Of a DNA stretch of 41,003 nt, positions 1 to 12,635 are shown piece after piece; the stretch's first letter is position 1, and each line of letters opens with the position of its first letter. The notes below the pieces were generated by a model, which saw only the letters and a list, made by a program, of their open reading frames with translations, was not told the DNA's origin and ran no database searches. The position numbers and the translations under genes were made by a program. The stretch is from Tetmemena sp. SeJ-2015. Its lineage: Eukaryota; Ciliophora; Spirotrichea; Sporadotrichida; Oxytrichidae. Location: NCBI GenBank assembly GCA_027382625.1, contig JAJKFJ010002294.1, forward strand, positions 1-41,003, written 5' to 3'.

Positions 1-160
1 ATTAATGAAGTAACTCATATTTTATTTTACTAGCAATCGAACAAGCTGTAGATCAGTGGGGTAAGTCTCTCATTTTAACTGCCACGAAGTTGCAACTCTC
101 CATTTATTGTTTAACCATTACCGATTTTGATTAAAATTTCTGCTATAATAAAAATGCTTA
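1..160. repeat. Fragment of a small dispersed repeat
   Basis: Positions 33-61 repeat, on the + strand, the tail of the small minus-strand repeats near 11149-11200 and 12636-12710 (shared core: ATCGAACAAGCT..TGATCAG.GGG). Positions about 100-157, read on the minus strand, resemble the head of those repeats (ATTATAGC.GA followed by an AT-rich stretch). Head and tail therefore lie in opposite orientation here, unlike in the better copies, so this is a rearranged remnant. The alignment was made by eye. Confidence 0.35.
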
Positions 161-373
161 AATATAAAACTGTTTTCCGAAAATTGCATTAAAAGTCTTT
201 TTATTTTCTGATGCTCATTTAGTATATATTGAAGGTGGTTACATTAGGATTATTCTGCTTCTAGAATTAGAATTTTATTAAGTCCTGGTTTTAGAAAATG
301 ATTATATTTACATCCCTCAAATTCTAGCATATTTTATTTATCTATAAATTAATAATAACATTTTTTTATAAAT

Positions 374-1302
374 CGAATCATCATAATTTGTTTGTTGATC
401 TAGTTGATTTTGACCAATAATAAATATTTTAGAAGGAATGAATTTAGTGTTTAATAGCCTCTGAAGATAAAATTTTTGACTTTATAACCATTTGAAATTG
501 ACAACTTCAGCAGCTTCCTAAAATACTTCTCAGCCGTTAAACATTTGAATGTGTTTAAAGTAACGCCGGGAGATAACCTCAAGCTTGACTTTAGATTCCC
601 TAAAATTACAAATCTTTACTTCTTAAATAATTTCTCTGTACTATTTTTAGTTAGATAGAGTTAAGACAATATATTAATCAAAAATACTTTATGATAAATA
701 TTTTCTGAAGACAAAAAAATAGAAAATTAATACTATATTAAATAGGAAAAATGATATTTTTTTGGAGAATATTTATAAAAAAAAGTGGCTCAAATATTAT
801 CTATTAACCTTCTTTGCTTTATTTTTTTGCATCTATTTATCTATTATAATAAAATATTTTGATAATTTCTTTACCTGAGAAGATTAAAAATAGTAAGGGT
901 ATATTTTAACCTCTGTCCTGAGAGAGCTCAGTTTATAATTTATAAAATTTCTCTGACAAGGAAGTTATTTTCTCAAGTGCAGACACTTTTGTTTAGTGTT
1001 TAGGTGGAGAATCGTACTTTTAGTTTCTATTTTAAAATGATTTTATAAATTTATAATCGCTAGCACTAGGTATGAAGTACTCATACCTCGCTGAGTTTGA
1101 GATAAGAGACCTTTTAATTCAAAAGTTCAAAGACAAGCACTCGTTTATGCTCTGTTTGTACTTTTATGAATATCCTAAGTTAAATTAAATAATCAAAGAC
1201 AGTTTCTATCCTAAAAACTTTAAAGTACTCTACTGCTTTGACAGACTACTGGCCACAATAAAAGATGATTACAATTTAAAATAAAGATTAAAAATATAGT
1301 GA
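374..1302 (+). pseudogene. C-terminal half of a family gene (YPxNF/LRR-like), broken
   Basis: Two open pieces, with TGA as the only stop, resemble the later half of the paralogue family. Piece one (374-694) contains 'NFSSFLKYFSAVKHLNVF' and 'FRFPKITNLYFL', which are LRR-like. Piece two (922-1302) contains 'NLQSLALGM', 'LLIQKFKDKHSFMLCLY' and 'FYPKNFKVLY', the family's C-terminal signature, and ends at TGA 1300-1302. Between the pieces are TGA codons (692, 919) and a frame change; 'LRELSL' at about 915-935 is in another frame. No N-terminal F-box-like part was found upstream. This is a decayed remnant whose subtype I could not assign. Confidence 0.6.
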
Positions 1303-2551
1303 TGGGAGTTAGGAAAAATTTATTTATTTAGCCAATATTTTAGTCATTTGAATCAAATAAATATTTTGCTATCATCTTAATCTAATAGACTAATTTTAAT
1401 AGAGTAAGAGAACATGGTAAAAACTAGAAAATTTAAATCTGACGATAAGGTTTTGTATTTTTTTTTCCTAATTACTCTTTAGGGGATAATAAATAGGATT
1501 ATTTGTTGAGGGAAAAATAACTTCAACAGCTTTTCTTAAACACTTCATATTGAATTTCTTTCTCAACATCTATTTTTTATTTTTGGTAATAATTTTTTTT
1601 GTGAAGGGACTAAAGTTCCTTCCTTGGTCATTATTTAATTTTGAATAAATTAATTTAAAATAAAAATTCTTGCTGATATTTACTCCTCTAATTTAGAAAT
1701 ATTTGAAAACTACTTATCTTTCAAAAGACATAAGAATATTCAAAGAATAGAATTGAAAAAGAAATTTACAACCATAAATAAATCATAGTAAAATTATCTT
1801 AATGAGAAGTCATTAAAAAATATTTTAAAAAATGTAAAATTATCCACACACACACACAATTTGTTACATAATTATTCATAAATAAAGTAAAGCTAAACTA
1901 CCTAAAAAGATCATAGGAGTTAAAAAGAAATATAGAAAATCATTCTTTTTTATTTAAAAATAAATTTTTTATTATCAATTATAATTTATGAATTTTACAG
2001 TTCTGTAAAATTAATAACAGAATAATTTTGATTTATAAATTCAATTAGATTATTGTAATAACATAGAAATCAAATTTTAAGTTTTAGAGAAATAAATTTA
2101 AATCAATAGCAAATTTAAGTTCAAACTTTGCTTTTAAGTGAAGAAAATTACCAAACCTAGAAACAGAAATAATATAGAAGCAATATAGGAAGAAAATTTG
2201 CATATTTATACTTACTAGCAAAATATTTGATAATAAATTAATTTTAAAAGTTATTTACAGTTTATATTCATAATTTTCATTCGATATCTATTAAATTATT
2301 TATTGAGTTAATGCAATACTTTTTTTGTTACTTTATAGTTATGGATAGACTGAACAGATTTTAAAATTATAATTTTGAAGAATTAAAAACTATTTCTATC
2401 TTCTTCATTTGAAATGAAAGAAGAATTATTTATTGTATGGATTTAATTAGTAGTATGGTTCAATATGTTTATAATTAAATTTTGAATATCCAAATTCAAG
2501 TCATTCGATTAAAGTAAGAAACTTATATATCTAATATTAAATCAGTTACGA
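1303..2551. other. Intergenic, AT-rich, with one small family fragment
   Basis: There is no sustained gene. Positions about 1510-1600 read 'NFNSFSQTLHIEFLSQH' and align at DNA level with 505-545 of the preceding remnant, so this is another tiny copy of the family's middle. The stretch 2471-2500 (TTTTGAATATCCAAAT and neighbours) recurs upstream of the alpha-2 gene at 7584-7612, suggesting a duplicated 5' flank or promoter of the alpha genes. Confidence 0.45.
1845..1858. repeat. (CA)7 microsatellite
   Basis: Seven uninterrupted CA units in AT-rich intergenic DNA. This is a simple repeat with no sign of function. Confidence 0.9.
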
Positions 2552-4020
2552 ATGAATAAGAAGAAAAATATTATAAAGAATAAGCATAATCGATTTTTGA
2601 AACTTTTCATAAACCAAAGACTAGAAATCTACAAACATCTGAGTCAAATATTCAACTACAAGCTCATTTCTAATTTATGCAAAACGGAAAGAAGCAATTT
2701 ATGGAAACTTAGAACAATAAAAGATATAGAATAAGAGAATGAAATAGAAAGAGATAATAAAATTCTTAGATTAAATCTAAATAGAATGATAAAGAGCAAA
2801 ACATTTTGAAAAATACAAAATCCCTTTTTCATGTTCTTCTCAAACAAATATTTAGCTTTTCTATTTAGAATAGCTTTCTGTAAGTACAGAATATCTTTAT
2901 GTACGCTATAATTTAACAGAAGAATAGAAATTTAATAATTTTTTAAAATTACACGCGAAAAGATTATGAAGTTGATTATTGGCATAATCAGTAGGTTCAA
3001 CTGGCATTCTATATTCTAAAAGCAATTTGATATTGTAATTTAATAAAAAAGATATTCTCATATTGGAGAAACTAGCCTAAAAGGAATTTATTTTTCCTAG
3101 TAGATGCTACTTAATGGGGATAAAATGTGCTAAATCCACATTTAAAAAGTTAACTTGCTAAAAGAAATAGATAATAATTCTCTTGGTTTCCGCACATAGT
3201 AATATTTTTGAAAAATTTATGCTAGCTCAGTCCTCTGTTCTCAAAATTAAAGATTAGAGTTTAAAATTTTAAAGAGATAAGCTTTCCTATATAGATAAAA
3301 AGCATGAGCTTTTAAACGCTATCTTAATTTAATGAGGAATAATAATAAATAATGAAATATATAAAAAGAGATGCTCTCGAATAAATTTGTGTATATGAAG
3401 CTGACGATAGTTTTGAAATATTGGATAAAACTTTCCCAACTTTAAAGGACTTAAAAATTTGTAGAGTCATAAATACCGTGTAACGAATTTAACTAAGAAA
3501 CGAAACCAATTAATTATACATAATCTTTAGGAATCGCTTTGAAAAATGCAATTTTAAAGGCCTATAAAATTTAAAAATTAAACTTGATACCTACTTATTT
3601 CTAAAGTCAACTCTCAAATTTGAAATCATTAAAATATTTGATAAAAGAAAGCTTAACCTATGCATTTAGTTTGATGACAATATGTTTTTGGATAAAAATA
3701 TATAGTGCTATTTCTTCCCTGATAATTTTAATGTGGAATATATTTGCAGTCGTTGCTTCAGATTTCAGGGAATTGAATACTCAAAGGAAGAAAATTCAGA
3801 AAAGTAAAATATAAGAGCAGAGTAATTTATAATATAAAGTTGTCAAAAATTAGTTGATAATAATTATGGTGTATCAATCAGATATTAAGATATATAATTG
3901 AAGAGCAGAAACCATATTTGCAAACGTAAAATATGTTTTAAAATAGAGAGGATTACTCAAAATGGATTATATTAAATAAGAAAGCGCTCGTTTATTGTTT
4001 ACATTACACATAAAATTTGA
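2552..4020 (+). pseudogene. Alpha-1: F-box-like/LRR-like family member, broken
   Basis: Starts at ATG 2552. The N-terminus reads 'LKLFINQRLEIYKHLSQIF' then 'ISNLCKTERSNLWKL', an F-box-like motif (inference) shared with 7666 and 38086. TAA/TAG are read through as Gln. The frame is interrupted by TGA at 2807 and 3209, then shifts by one. The C-terminal part is open from before ATG 3352 to TGA 4018-4020, with 'LDKTFPTLKDLKIC', 'GLQNLKIKL', 'FDKRKLNLCIQF' and 'YFFPDNFNVEYI'. Its closest relative is alpha-2, colinear over the whole length. Two stops plus a frameshift make it a probable pseudogene. In F-box proteins this N-terminal fold recruits SCF ubiquitin ligase; whether that applies here is untested. 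Confidence 0.7.
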
Positions 4021-4438
4021 TTTTTTTAAAAGTTAAAAGTTAAACAAATCTTGCATTCATTATTATTAGCTCTAGTTTTAGTAAATTTTTGTCTAAATAA
4101 TTAAAGCTGGAATCAAATATGAAGTTAATGTTGGAAAAATTTGAGTTACATAATTCTAAATTAAAGAAAAGTAATATTTAGCATTTTAAATCGATCAAGC
4201 TAAAATTCAAATTGTTTTCCTATTAATTTGCGGAGAATATTTAATTAATCAGTTATTACTTTATTTTGTTATTCAAAATCTTCATTGTTTTAATTTAATA
4301 AATATCTGCATTGCTATTATGTTTGCTTTTATCGTTATTTTAAAATTAAAAATAATAATTTATGCCTTTCTGATTAAAATTAATTTAATTAAATTTTGCT
4401 TAACTTGTAATTAATTATAATAATTATTATAATTTTTA

Positions 4439-6750
4439 ATGTGTCTCTAAAACAATTTATTTCAAGCAACTTAAGATTAGAAATTTACCAATACCTAAAT
4501 CTAAACTTTAGTTATAGATAAGTTTCAAATTTATCAAGGGCAGAAAGAAATTTAGTATTCTCACATGCAGATCTACTAAACAGGACATCAAAAACGCTAT
4601 ATTTAAGATAAGAACCAGTAAAATTAAAATTCAAGACCTACAAAAAGGATTCTTTGATTTTTATGATAACAGATAAGTATCATTTTAAGTTACCTTACTT
4701 GCTGTAATCCACAAAACTATAATCTGATTGCTAAAACAATGCTTATCAGAATTTAGTAGTTCAGTAGTCGAGAGTTGACTATGTAATCAATTTTATAACT
4801 TAAATACCTATGGAAATGGTCGAAAGAAAGAACTTTACCTTTGAATTTAAATCTAATCTTAAACAGCATTTGATATTCGATAGATTCCATTTTTATAAGC
4901 CTGAAAGGTCGTAAATAAATTCATTTTCTGCTGTAATTATTGCTTAATTATATTTCAAATCAAAATTAATAAATTTAAATAGAAATTTCAATTTAATCTA
5001 TTGATTATTTAAAAAAGAAAAGTTGAAAACAAATAATTTAGAGGAAATTAAATATTTTCAGGTTGTTTTCTTTATTTACCTTCTCATCCTTATGTTATTT
5101 AGATAAATTAAGTTTTTTATACTTCTTAATAGCACTCCTTGGCTGAGTAGCATGAAGAGCCTAGTGCTTTTTTTGCTTATTATTTTTTCGATCTCTCTCC
5201 AAAATATATGCCCTGAAAATTTATTATATAGTTCTGCAGATATTTGCGATTAAATTCTGAAAAATGTTACTTAAATATAACAATAATTTAAATGATTAAA
5301 ATATTTTATATAATAAATATTGTATTTTTAATTTTCCTGCTTTAAAGCAGCAATAGTTTACAACTCTATGATTTGAGAGACTATAGTGAAAATGAATTGT
5401 ACTTGCAATATTTTGTACAGCGATTAAATCAATTTTAATTAAATGGGTTTTAAACTTTAGAGAGTTTATATTAAACTGAGAAAATCAGAAAGCGCTTTAA
5501 GTTAAATAACTTAAAGATAAATTCATTTAAAGATCTCTAAGTTGCTTAGAGATTTCTATTATGGTTTAATCCAGCTAGAATTCTTACTATCTAAAATGTG
5601 GAGGATGGAGATGTATTATATCTAAACAAAAATCTTGTTGATATTGAGTGGTTTTACACATTATAGTTTAAAATTAAATTAAAAAAGGAGATTGGAAAAA
5701 ATAAAATGGAGGTGGAATTTTGAGACAGTTGAAATGGGGTCTCCCGAACAAAAGTACGTTCTAATATCACACCTAGGTAGATATTTTTGATTCTCGCCAT
5801 TCTTCATTTTCATGTTTAATTTAAAAACATCAAAGCTTGATTAGCTTATAATTCTGATGAAGAGAGCTCTCCTCACTTAATTTTAAAGAATAGAAAGCTC
5901 TTATAATTAATGCTGAATTGAATGGTCAATTTTTTAATTTGAGACACATTAAATGCTCCTGACTATATCATTTTAATTGGTTTTTTTTATAATCTTTTCT
6001 ATTTTCCAATAAATTCATAGCTATAATAGATTTCTCATAAGTCTTAGTTAGAATTTAAAAAAAGGGAATAAAATAATAATTACCATTATTTATGCACCTA
6101 ATGTTTTACTGAAATTTTAACACTTTTTAAATTAGTATATAATATATATTATGAGAGGATTAATTGCAGATGATATAAAAATTATGATAAGAGGTCCTTT
6201 ATAAAGTAATATTTTATTTCTAAACCCCGATTTAAGAAATGTCTTAGCAAAATACAATCTAAATCAAATTTTCCAGTTATAAACTGGCAAGTTGAAATTT
6301 AATTTTTTCTTTTGAAAATATTTTTATAATTTACTAAATTAAGAGCCTCACCCATATCAAATAAGTTTATTATTATTATTATTTTATATTAATTTCTCAA
6401 ATGTTAAAGTTAAATTTTCACATTTAGGCGACGCTCCTTCTTATTCAGGAGGCGAAGTCTATTCTTAGCTTTTCTTACTAAACAACTTTAAATGTCTAAG
6501 CAAACTATACCTGACTTTCCAATACTCATACTTAAGAGACTTTGGAATTATGGATATTTTAATTTCAAAATTTGGCCAAAGAGATATTGAACTAACATTG
6601 ATTTTCAAAGATATAGTTCTGATGAATCAAATTTTAATAGACTAGTTCTTTCCTCCAAACTTTAAAGTAATTTATGTTGTTATCATGGAAATAAAAAGTT
6701 ATAGTAAAGATATAAATAAATATAAATTCAAATTAAAAAAATTAAAATGA
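4439..6750 (+). pseudogene. Beta-1: family member in three pieces, broken
   Basis: Colinear with beta-2. The ATG at 4439 is out of frame: beta-2 has ATGTGG where this copy has ATGTG, a one-base loss directly after the start. The N-terminal piece (4441-5004) reads 'SSNLRLEIYQYLNLNFSY' and 'VSNLSRAERNLVFSHADLL', then 'RVDYVINFITQIP'. The middle piece (5349-5723) contains 'LYDLRDYSENELYLQYFVQR'. The C-terminal piece (6427-6750) contains 'YLRDFGIMDILISKFGQRDI' and 'FFPPNFKVIYVV'. The pieces lie in different frames. A decayed stretch lies between the first two, and a minus-strand repeat (about 5724-6026) sits between the last two. Probable pseudogene. Confidence 0.65.
5724..6026 (-). repeat. Small minus-strand repeat inside beta-1 (weak copy)
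   Basis: On the minus strand the 5' end carries ATTATAGCTATGAATTTATTGGAAAA, closely resembling the head of the repeats at 12636-13015 and 11149-11500. The remainder is only weakly similar, for example 'LNMKMKN' against 'REFMKMND'. It sits at the same place in beta-1 (just before the C-terminal piece) as the better copies do in beta-2. Confidence 0.35.
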
Positions 6751-6859
6751 AAATATCCATCTATTAGATTTTCTCAAATATAATGTTTAATATTCTTTTT
6801 TATACTTTTATAATTATACCGCTTATTCTTTATTTTTTAATTATTTCTATTTAACCAAT

Positions 6860-7320
6860 AACAACTTGATTTGTTTGATTGACGAAGATAAATCTAAATC
6901 TTCTAACTTGCAGCTAAAAAACAATAAAGCTATGGAATAATTTAATGAGGCATTTTAAAATAGGACTTTCGAAAATAAAATGGTCAAATTGATTTAAGAT
7001 AATGTAAAAGATAAAGATCAAAGTTATTTAAAAACGCTGTTTAAAGTGAAGTTCAGTTTTATTCTTCAAAGATTTGAAAACTCATTTAGTGATGAAAAGG
7101 AAAGTTAAAATTAACTAGATGAGATGAAGATTTTTATTTAGTGATTAAATTTATAGAACAGTTAGTTATTAATTAATTTTGCAAATATTTATCCGAATTA
7201 TTTTATAATATAGCTTATCATTAATTAGGTCATCAATTTAAAATTAAATTAATGGATCTCACAAGGTGGCAGTAACAATATCTCAATTTAATGATAAGAG
7301 TGGCCATACCATATAGTTAA
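6860..7320 (+). pseudogene. Zeta-1: middle fragment of a family gene
   Basis: One open stretch to TGA 7142-7144 contains 'ALEQFNE'-like sequence ('AMEQFNEAFQNRTFENKMVK'), then 'VKFSFILQRFENSFSDE'. Its position and pattern match the 'VDFVIDFMNQIP...INVKFILEK' part of the gamma genes. After a frame change, 'FCKYLSELFYNIAYHQLGHQ' corresponds to 'LHIIYFLGQLNAFQF'. The F-box-like start and the LRR/C-terminal half are missing. Zeta-2 at 14240 is the paralogue in the second block. This is a fragment and not expected to be functional. Confidence 0.5.
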
Positions 7321-7665
7321 AAAATGAAACTGAGATAGGATGCTTAATTATTATTTAGTTATTACTTGTCATGTAAATTTTTAATTTTAAATTTCTTATC
7401 ATATGTTGGAATTTAGAATAGTAAGCTTATTAGTTAAGAATAATTTTCCATTAAAAAATTATAGAGAGAGAGAAGAAAGAATAAAATATTAGAAGAGAAA
7501 TTGCTTTTATGAAATATTTTTTATAAGAGAAAGATTTATTGTTTGCATAATAATATTAATATATTATTTTTATTTAAATGTTCACTATAATTACATTTTG
7601 AATATCCAAATCTGAATTATATAATTCTAGAAAGAAATATTCTTTATAAATTAATTAAACTTGAA
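7321..7665. other. Spacer before alpha-2
   Basis: AT-rich with no gene. It includes a purine-rich patch near 7460-7500. Positions 7584-7612 match the sequence upstream of alpha-1 (2471-2500), marking the edge of the duplicated alpha/beta/zeta block. Confidence 0.5.
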
Positions 7666-9096
7666 ATGAATAAGTATAAGAATAAGTAAAATAATTTGAA
7701 ACTTTTCATAAACCAAAGACTGGAAATCTACAAATATTTGACACAAATATTCAACTACAAGTGTATCTCAAATCTTTGCAAAACGGAAAGAAATAATTTA
7801 TGGAAACTTAGAATAATGAAAGAGAATGAAGAATAAAAATAAGCATTAGAAGAGAAATGCCTTTGATTGAACCTAGACAACATGCTGATTTAGAGCAAAA
7901 ATATATCTAAAATGAAGAATCTCCTATTCTTGACATTCTAAAATAAATATTAATTTTACTTTTTAGAGCAACTTTACAGAAGTGATAATGAAACTATATA
8001 GAAGGTATTTTTCAGAATTCAAAAATGAAATCGTCAAATTATTGTAGAATTAATAAAAGATATTTTAGCTCTGTTCTCTTAGTAATTGATACTCTCTAAA
8101 TAATTTGAAATCTCTATTTAATAAAAGTGAAATTAAATTGTAACAGGAATCATCAACTTAAAAAGGATTTAATTTTTTAAGCTTAAAAGTCTTAACGGGG
8201 ACAAAATTTGCAGAATTCATATTAAAAAAATTGACTTGGAAAATGAAATAGACAAAGACACTTGGCTACTACCAATTAAATGCTTAATAAAAAATTTATG
8301 CTATCTTCAGTCGAAATTTTCGAAATTATAGGTTGTTTCCATAAATGGCGTGAGATTTTATTGCCCTATCTAAACAAAGAGTATATGCCTTTCTAAGGTA
8401 TCCAAATTCAAGGAATTAGAGATCATTTTGAAATATCTAGATAGAGAAGCAGTTGAATAGATCTCAGTAAAATAGGCCGACGATAGTATTGATATAATTG
8501 ATCAATACTTTCCAAAATTAAAGAGCTTTAAATTTTGCAAAGATATCAATTTTTAAATTCTTTATTCGAAAATTTTTCATACTTGGAATTAAGATAGCGA
8601 CATATACAGTCTAATATTTTAGTCATGTTAATTCAAATATCTCTAGAATTTGGAATTAGTCCTAGAGAGTAAAATATTTCGGAATTCAAATTTCAAAAAT
8701 TTACTGATTAAAAAGTTTAAGAATCGGTAAATTAATCTAAGTATTTAGTTTGTAGACGATATGCGTTTGGATAGATATATTATTCCCTATTTCTTTCCTA
8801 GCAACTTTCATGTGAAATATTTCTGTGATGTTTATTTCAGTGGGCTTAAAGTAAATAAATAAAATGAAGTGGGTTCAGAATATTTTAAAGTTGAAAATAA
8901 ATAGATAATTTAATGCTATCCAAATTAAATTGACTAAAATCATGTATATATTAGCTTAGAAGATCTCGATACGAGGATTTGTGAAAAAGAGAAAATTATA
9001 GTAAATTTTTAAAAATTTAAGGAAATCGATATTGAAAAATTCTAAAATGAATTTTTTAAATCTTCCTTTATAGTATATTTTAACCATAATGTTTGA
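7666..9096 (+). pseudogene. Alpha-2: F-box-like/LRR-like family member, broken
   Basis: Starts at ATG 7666 with 'LKLFINQRLEIYKYLTQIF' and 'CISNLCKTERNNLWKL'. TGA at 7864-7866 stands where alpha-3 has an Arg codon (AGA), and after it the alignment continues in frame ('LNLDNMLIQSKNISKMK'). At least one frameshift follows near 8000-8030. The C-terminal half is open to TGA 9094-9096: 'KYLDREAVEQISV', 'IIDQYFPKLKSFKFC', 'LQNLELVLESK', 'LIKKFKNRQINLSIQF', 'YFFPSNFHVKYF'. It follows zeta-1 and precedes beta-2 in the second block. Probable pseudogene with a well preserved C-terminal half. Confidence 0.7.
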
Positions 9097-10615
9097 TTTT
9101 TAAAATACTTCAACTCTTAAATTCATAATTTTTACCTATATTATTTCAATTCTTTATAAAAATATTCTCAAGATTAAGCATATATTAAGCATAGTAATCT
9201 AGGTGTAGAAATAATTTGTTTTACATAGATTTATATAATTAAGAAGAGAGGCCAAAAATATTAAAAATCCATCTAATGCTTATTCGATTAAAAAATAATT
9301 TTTATAATTAATTTTATAAAAATTTAATGTTTAAATTAAAAAATTAAATTCAATATTTATACAATATATTTACTTCTTAACAAACTTCATTTGAATTAAA
9401 ATAATTAGTCATCGCTTTGTTTTTATATAGTTTATAATTATTTTTATTATTTAATGTGGTCATTAAAACAATCTATTTCAAGCAACTTAAGATTAGAGAT
9501 TTACTAATACCTAAATCTAAACTTTAGTTATAGATAAGTTTCAAATTTAGCAAGGGCGGAAAGAAATTTAGTATTCTCACATGCAGATCTATTTAATAGA
9601 ACATCCAAAACTATAAAGTTAGAATTAGAACCTATTTAATTATCTTTGGTTACCTATAAAAAGGATTCACTGATATTTATGATAGCTGATTCCTATCATT
9701 TTACACTTCCTTACTTTCTTTAATCCTCACAGACATAATCTTCTGATAAGAACAACAAGTTTTAGAATTTGGTTACTCAATAGTTGAGAATTGACTATAT
9801 AATCAACTTTATGAATTAAATACCAGAAGAAATATTAGAAAAGAAAAATTTTACTATTATATTTAAATCTTAGATAAAATAGCATTTGCAATTTTTAGAT
9901 TTGCAATATTATTAATCTTTAAGGCCTCAAAAAATATCGATTTTTTCAACAACAGCTATTGCTAAATTACTTTATTAAATTAGAATAAATTTATTTTACT
10001 GATGATAATTAAAAATGAATTTAAAAAAAAAATTATTCAAGTTATAAATATGAGTTTATAGTAATGTGTCTTCAAACCTAATCTCTTGAAAGGACATTGA
10101 AGAGTTTAATTTTATCTTTTTTTTCTCAATTAAATTCAAACTCAGTAATATGATCTGTATTCATAAGTTTTGAAAATAATAATTTCTATATTTAAACTGT
10201 GACAAATTTTCAATTTTTTTAATCTAAGACAAGATCATTTTGATATAATTCAATGATTTAGTAAATTTAAAACTGAAAATTCATAGTCTTAGAAACCTTA
10301 ATAGCTAATAATAATTATTTAACAATTTAAAAATATTCTTCTTGGAAAAAAATGAATTCTAAAAATTTTATTTTTTATAATTATATTGAATCATATTTTA
10401 TGATTTATTTTCGTATTTATAGCAATAGTGTTTCGCTTTACGATTTAAGGGACTTTGAAGAAAATGAGTTACATTTGATATATTTTGTCCAACGAATACA
10501 TCAATTTTAATTGAATAGGTTTTAAAACTAGCAGATAAGAATTTAAATGGAATTAAGGAGTATCCTTGTATGGGTATAAATAGAGAACGTGTATAAATAG
10601 AATAACCTTCTCTGA

Positions 10616-11040
10616 AGACACTTGTCATCCCATAACCTGACTAGCTGAGACACCTTTATTAGGATAGAAGAACTTGGTGAACAAAACTAGCACCCCAGCT
10701 TAAAAACTTTTTGAGCTCCTTGAATCTGACTGGAGGATACATCACAGTGTTTGGTCGGTGTTACTTTCTTATTGCATAGTGCAGATGGACTAGCTGATAT
10801 ACTATCTTTGCAAGAGACCCCAAATCAGTACCTAATCGCATACGCTTAAATTTCTCTCTTGAGTTTCCTATGCGATTTTACCTTCGATCATTGCTCCTTG
10901 TAAGCCCGATTATTAATCTAGAGTCAGGAGACCCAATTTGTGGAGTAGTTTTCTTCTAGCAAGGCTTCAAGGCTCATTATAATTCAAGGACAGATTACTG
11001 GATTAGATCGCCTCTATAGTGATAATTCAAAAACAAAAAT
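10616..11040. other. GC-richer island of unknown origin
   Basis: This stretch is clearly less AT-rich than its surroundings and lies inside beta-2. With TGA as the only stop, several overlapping frames are open: + strand 'RFYLRSLLLVSPIINLESGD' onward; + strand another frame 'HHSVWSVLLSYCIVQMDQL'; minus strand 'MRLGTDLGSLAKIVYQLVHL'. I cannot choose between them, and none is a family I recognise. It could be a macronuclear-destined segment, part of a mobile element, or a foreign fragment. Confidence 0.4.
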
Positions 11041-11148
11041 ATTTTTTTTAGTATAGTTAAAAATTAAATTAAAAGCAATTATTCATTCAAATAATAAATG
11101 GAGATTACAAATTAATCCGAAAGCATCAGCGTAATGACGAGTGCCGTG

Positions 11149-11500
11149 TCAGTTGAAATCGCTCAAAAACCCCTGATCAGCAGCTTGTTCGATAGTTTAT
11201 GGAAAAAACTATAAGAGTTTGTGCTTTAATGATAGCCTCAACACCTCACTGCCGCGAGATATGATTCGAGTAGTCTTAAATATTTCTAATCTCAATCTGT
11301 TGAATCTTTCTATAGCTTAAAACTCTAAACTATGCACTCCCATACAAAATTTGCAAGGATGAATTCCATTCTGAATCAAATGTTGTAATATAAATTCAAA
11401 TATAACACAATTTAACTGCACCTCAACTATTTCATTTAATTTAATATTTAAATTAATTTGATTTTCATTAAATACTCAGTTATAATGGCAGCTTGATTTC
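11149..11500 (-). repeat. Small minus-strand repeat with 64-codon ORF (copy b)
   Basis: On the minus strand the copy begins with ATTATAACTGAGTATTTAATG (about 11465-11490). An ORF runs from ATG 11343 to TGA 11149 (64 residues): 'MGVHSLEFQAIERFNRLRLE' ... 'TIEQAADQGFLSDFN'. It aligns in frame with the copy at 12636: 'CMG....EFQA' and 'xIEQxxDQG' are shared. A longer reading upstream of the ATG contains 'CKFC'. I do not recognise the protein. It could be the only coding part of a short mobile repeat. Confidence 0.45.
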
Positions 11501-12635
11501 CCTATCCTTTTAGCCAAACTGACCCTGGTGTACGTCAAGGGTCCTAGATTTTAACTTTCGAATTAATAATATAAACTTGCAGATAATGAATCAAACTCAT
11601 TATTAAATTAAAACTCTAAAATCAGAGCCCTTCCAATAGCAGTAAGTGGGAATCATTAAATAAAAACTTTCTATTTTAATAATCAGAGGGTAATATCAAT
11701 TTAAGATTATTAGCTGACTTGGTCTAGATTGAGACATCTTTTAAATTTAGAATAGGAGTATAAGTAGCGACAAAAATTGTGAAGGGTGAGTTAGTGAGAT
11801 TCAATGCTATATCATTACCAAGTATCGCATGCGATTTTGCGACTTTTAATACTATAAAATTTTAACCACATGATACTTGATAATGGAACCCATCACCTTT
11901 AAATTTCTAACCCAAGTCATAATGCTATAATCATTTTCCTCTGCAAGTCAACCACAGGACTGTGAATTCATCGTTGTCTTTCGTATTTGCTTTTTGTAGT
12001 TTGCCCTCTCTGCTCCTATAGTTAGAAAGGGGAACCATTTCGCTGACACATGTAAGTAGGTTATGCCCTTAGTTTTTATTAATTCCTCTTAACTTAATTC
12101 TTAAATTAATCACTAGCTAACAATTAGTAAGCCTCTCTATTTGAGCAATTTATATTTGTATTCATTTAAATTTTTGGCACTAGCAAAAAATCTATTAACG
12201 TATTTCTATGATGCAAGTACTCTTGTTATCTGTAGCGTGAAGAATGAAGATAACTTAAAACTAAATAAAAATGATCTTAAAATTAGGTGTATTTACACTT
12301 TTATAGATTTCTCAAAAATAGAGTTTTAGTTAGTTAAAAATAGGACATATTTTATAATAAATTAAATAATTATCTTCTTCTTAATTGAAAATAGACTTTT
12401 TTTCAAATTATCTTGACAAGAATTTATAAAAGTACAAAAGTATTTAATCTCTGATTAAGAAAAATACCTTATCCATAAATAAAAAACTTTAATTCACAAA
12501 TAAATTCAAAAATATTGAATGAATTTTTATTTTTAACTTCAAAAGAGTTAATCTTTCTAATCTTTAAAATTCTTTGGTAGTAATTTCAATATAGTTTAGA
12601 ATTTAATTAATAATCGATAATAGGAAAATAATAAG
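11501..12635. other. Insert DNA within beta-2, no assigned gene
   Basis: Moderately AT-rich. Short minus-strand readings are open (for example 12036 downward, 'FTVLWLTCRGK'), but they are unsupported by a second copy. A 10-bp palindrome TCGCATGCGA lies at about 11825. The + strand has one 62-codon standard-code ORF at 12141-12329 with no recognisable features. Nothing here is assigned. Confidence 0.4.

Noticed and set aside
33..61. Coding reading 'AIEQAVDQWGK' on the + strand
   Set aside because: It resembles the mini-protein tail, but only about ten residues are shared and the head lies inverted; treated as a repeat fragment.
10398..10628. 76-codon minus-strand ORF
   Set aside because: It is the antisense shadow of the beta-2 middle piece (10421-10615), whose + strand frame is conserved with beta-1.
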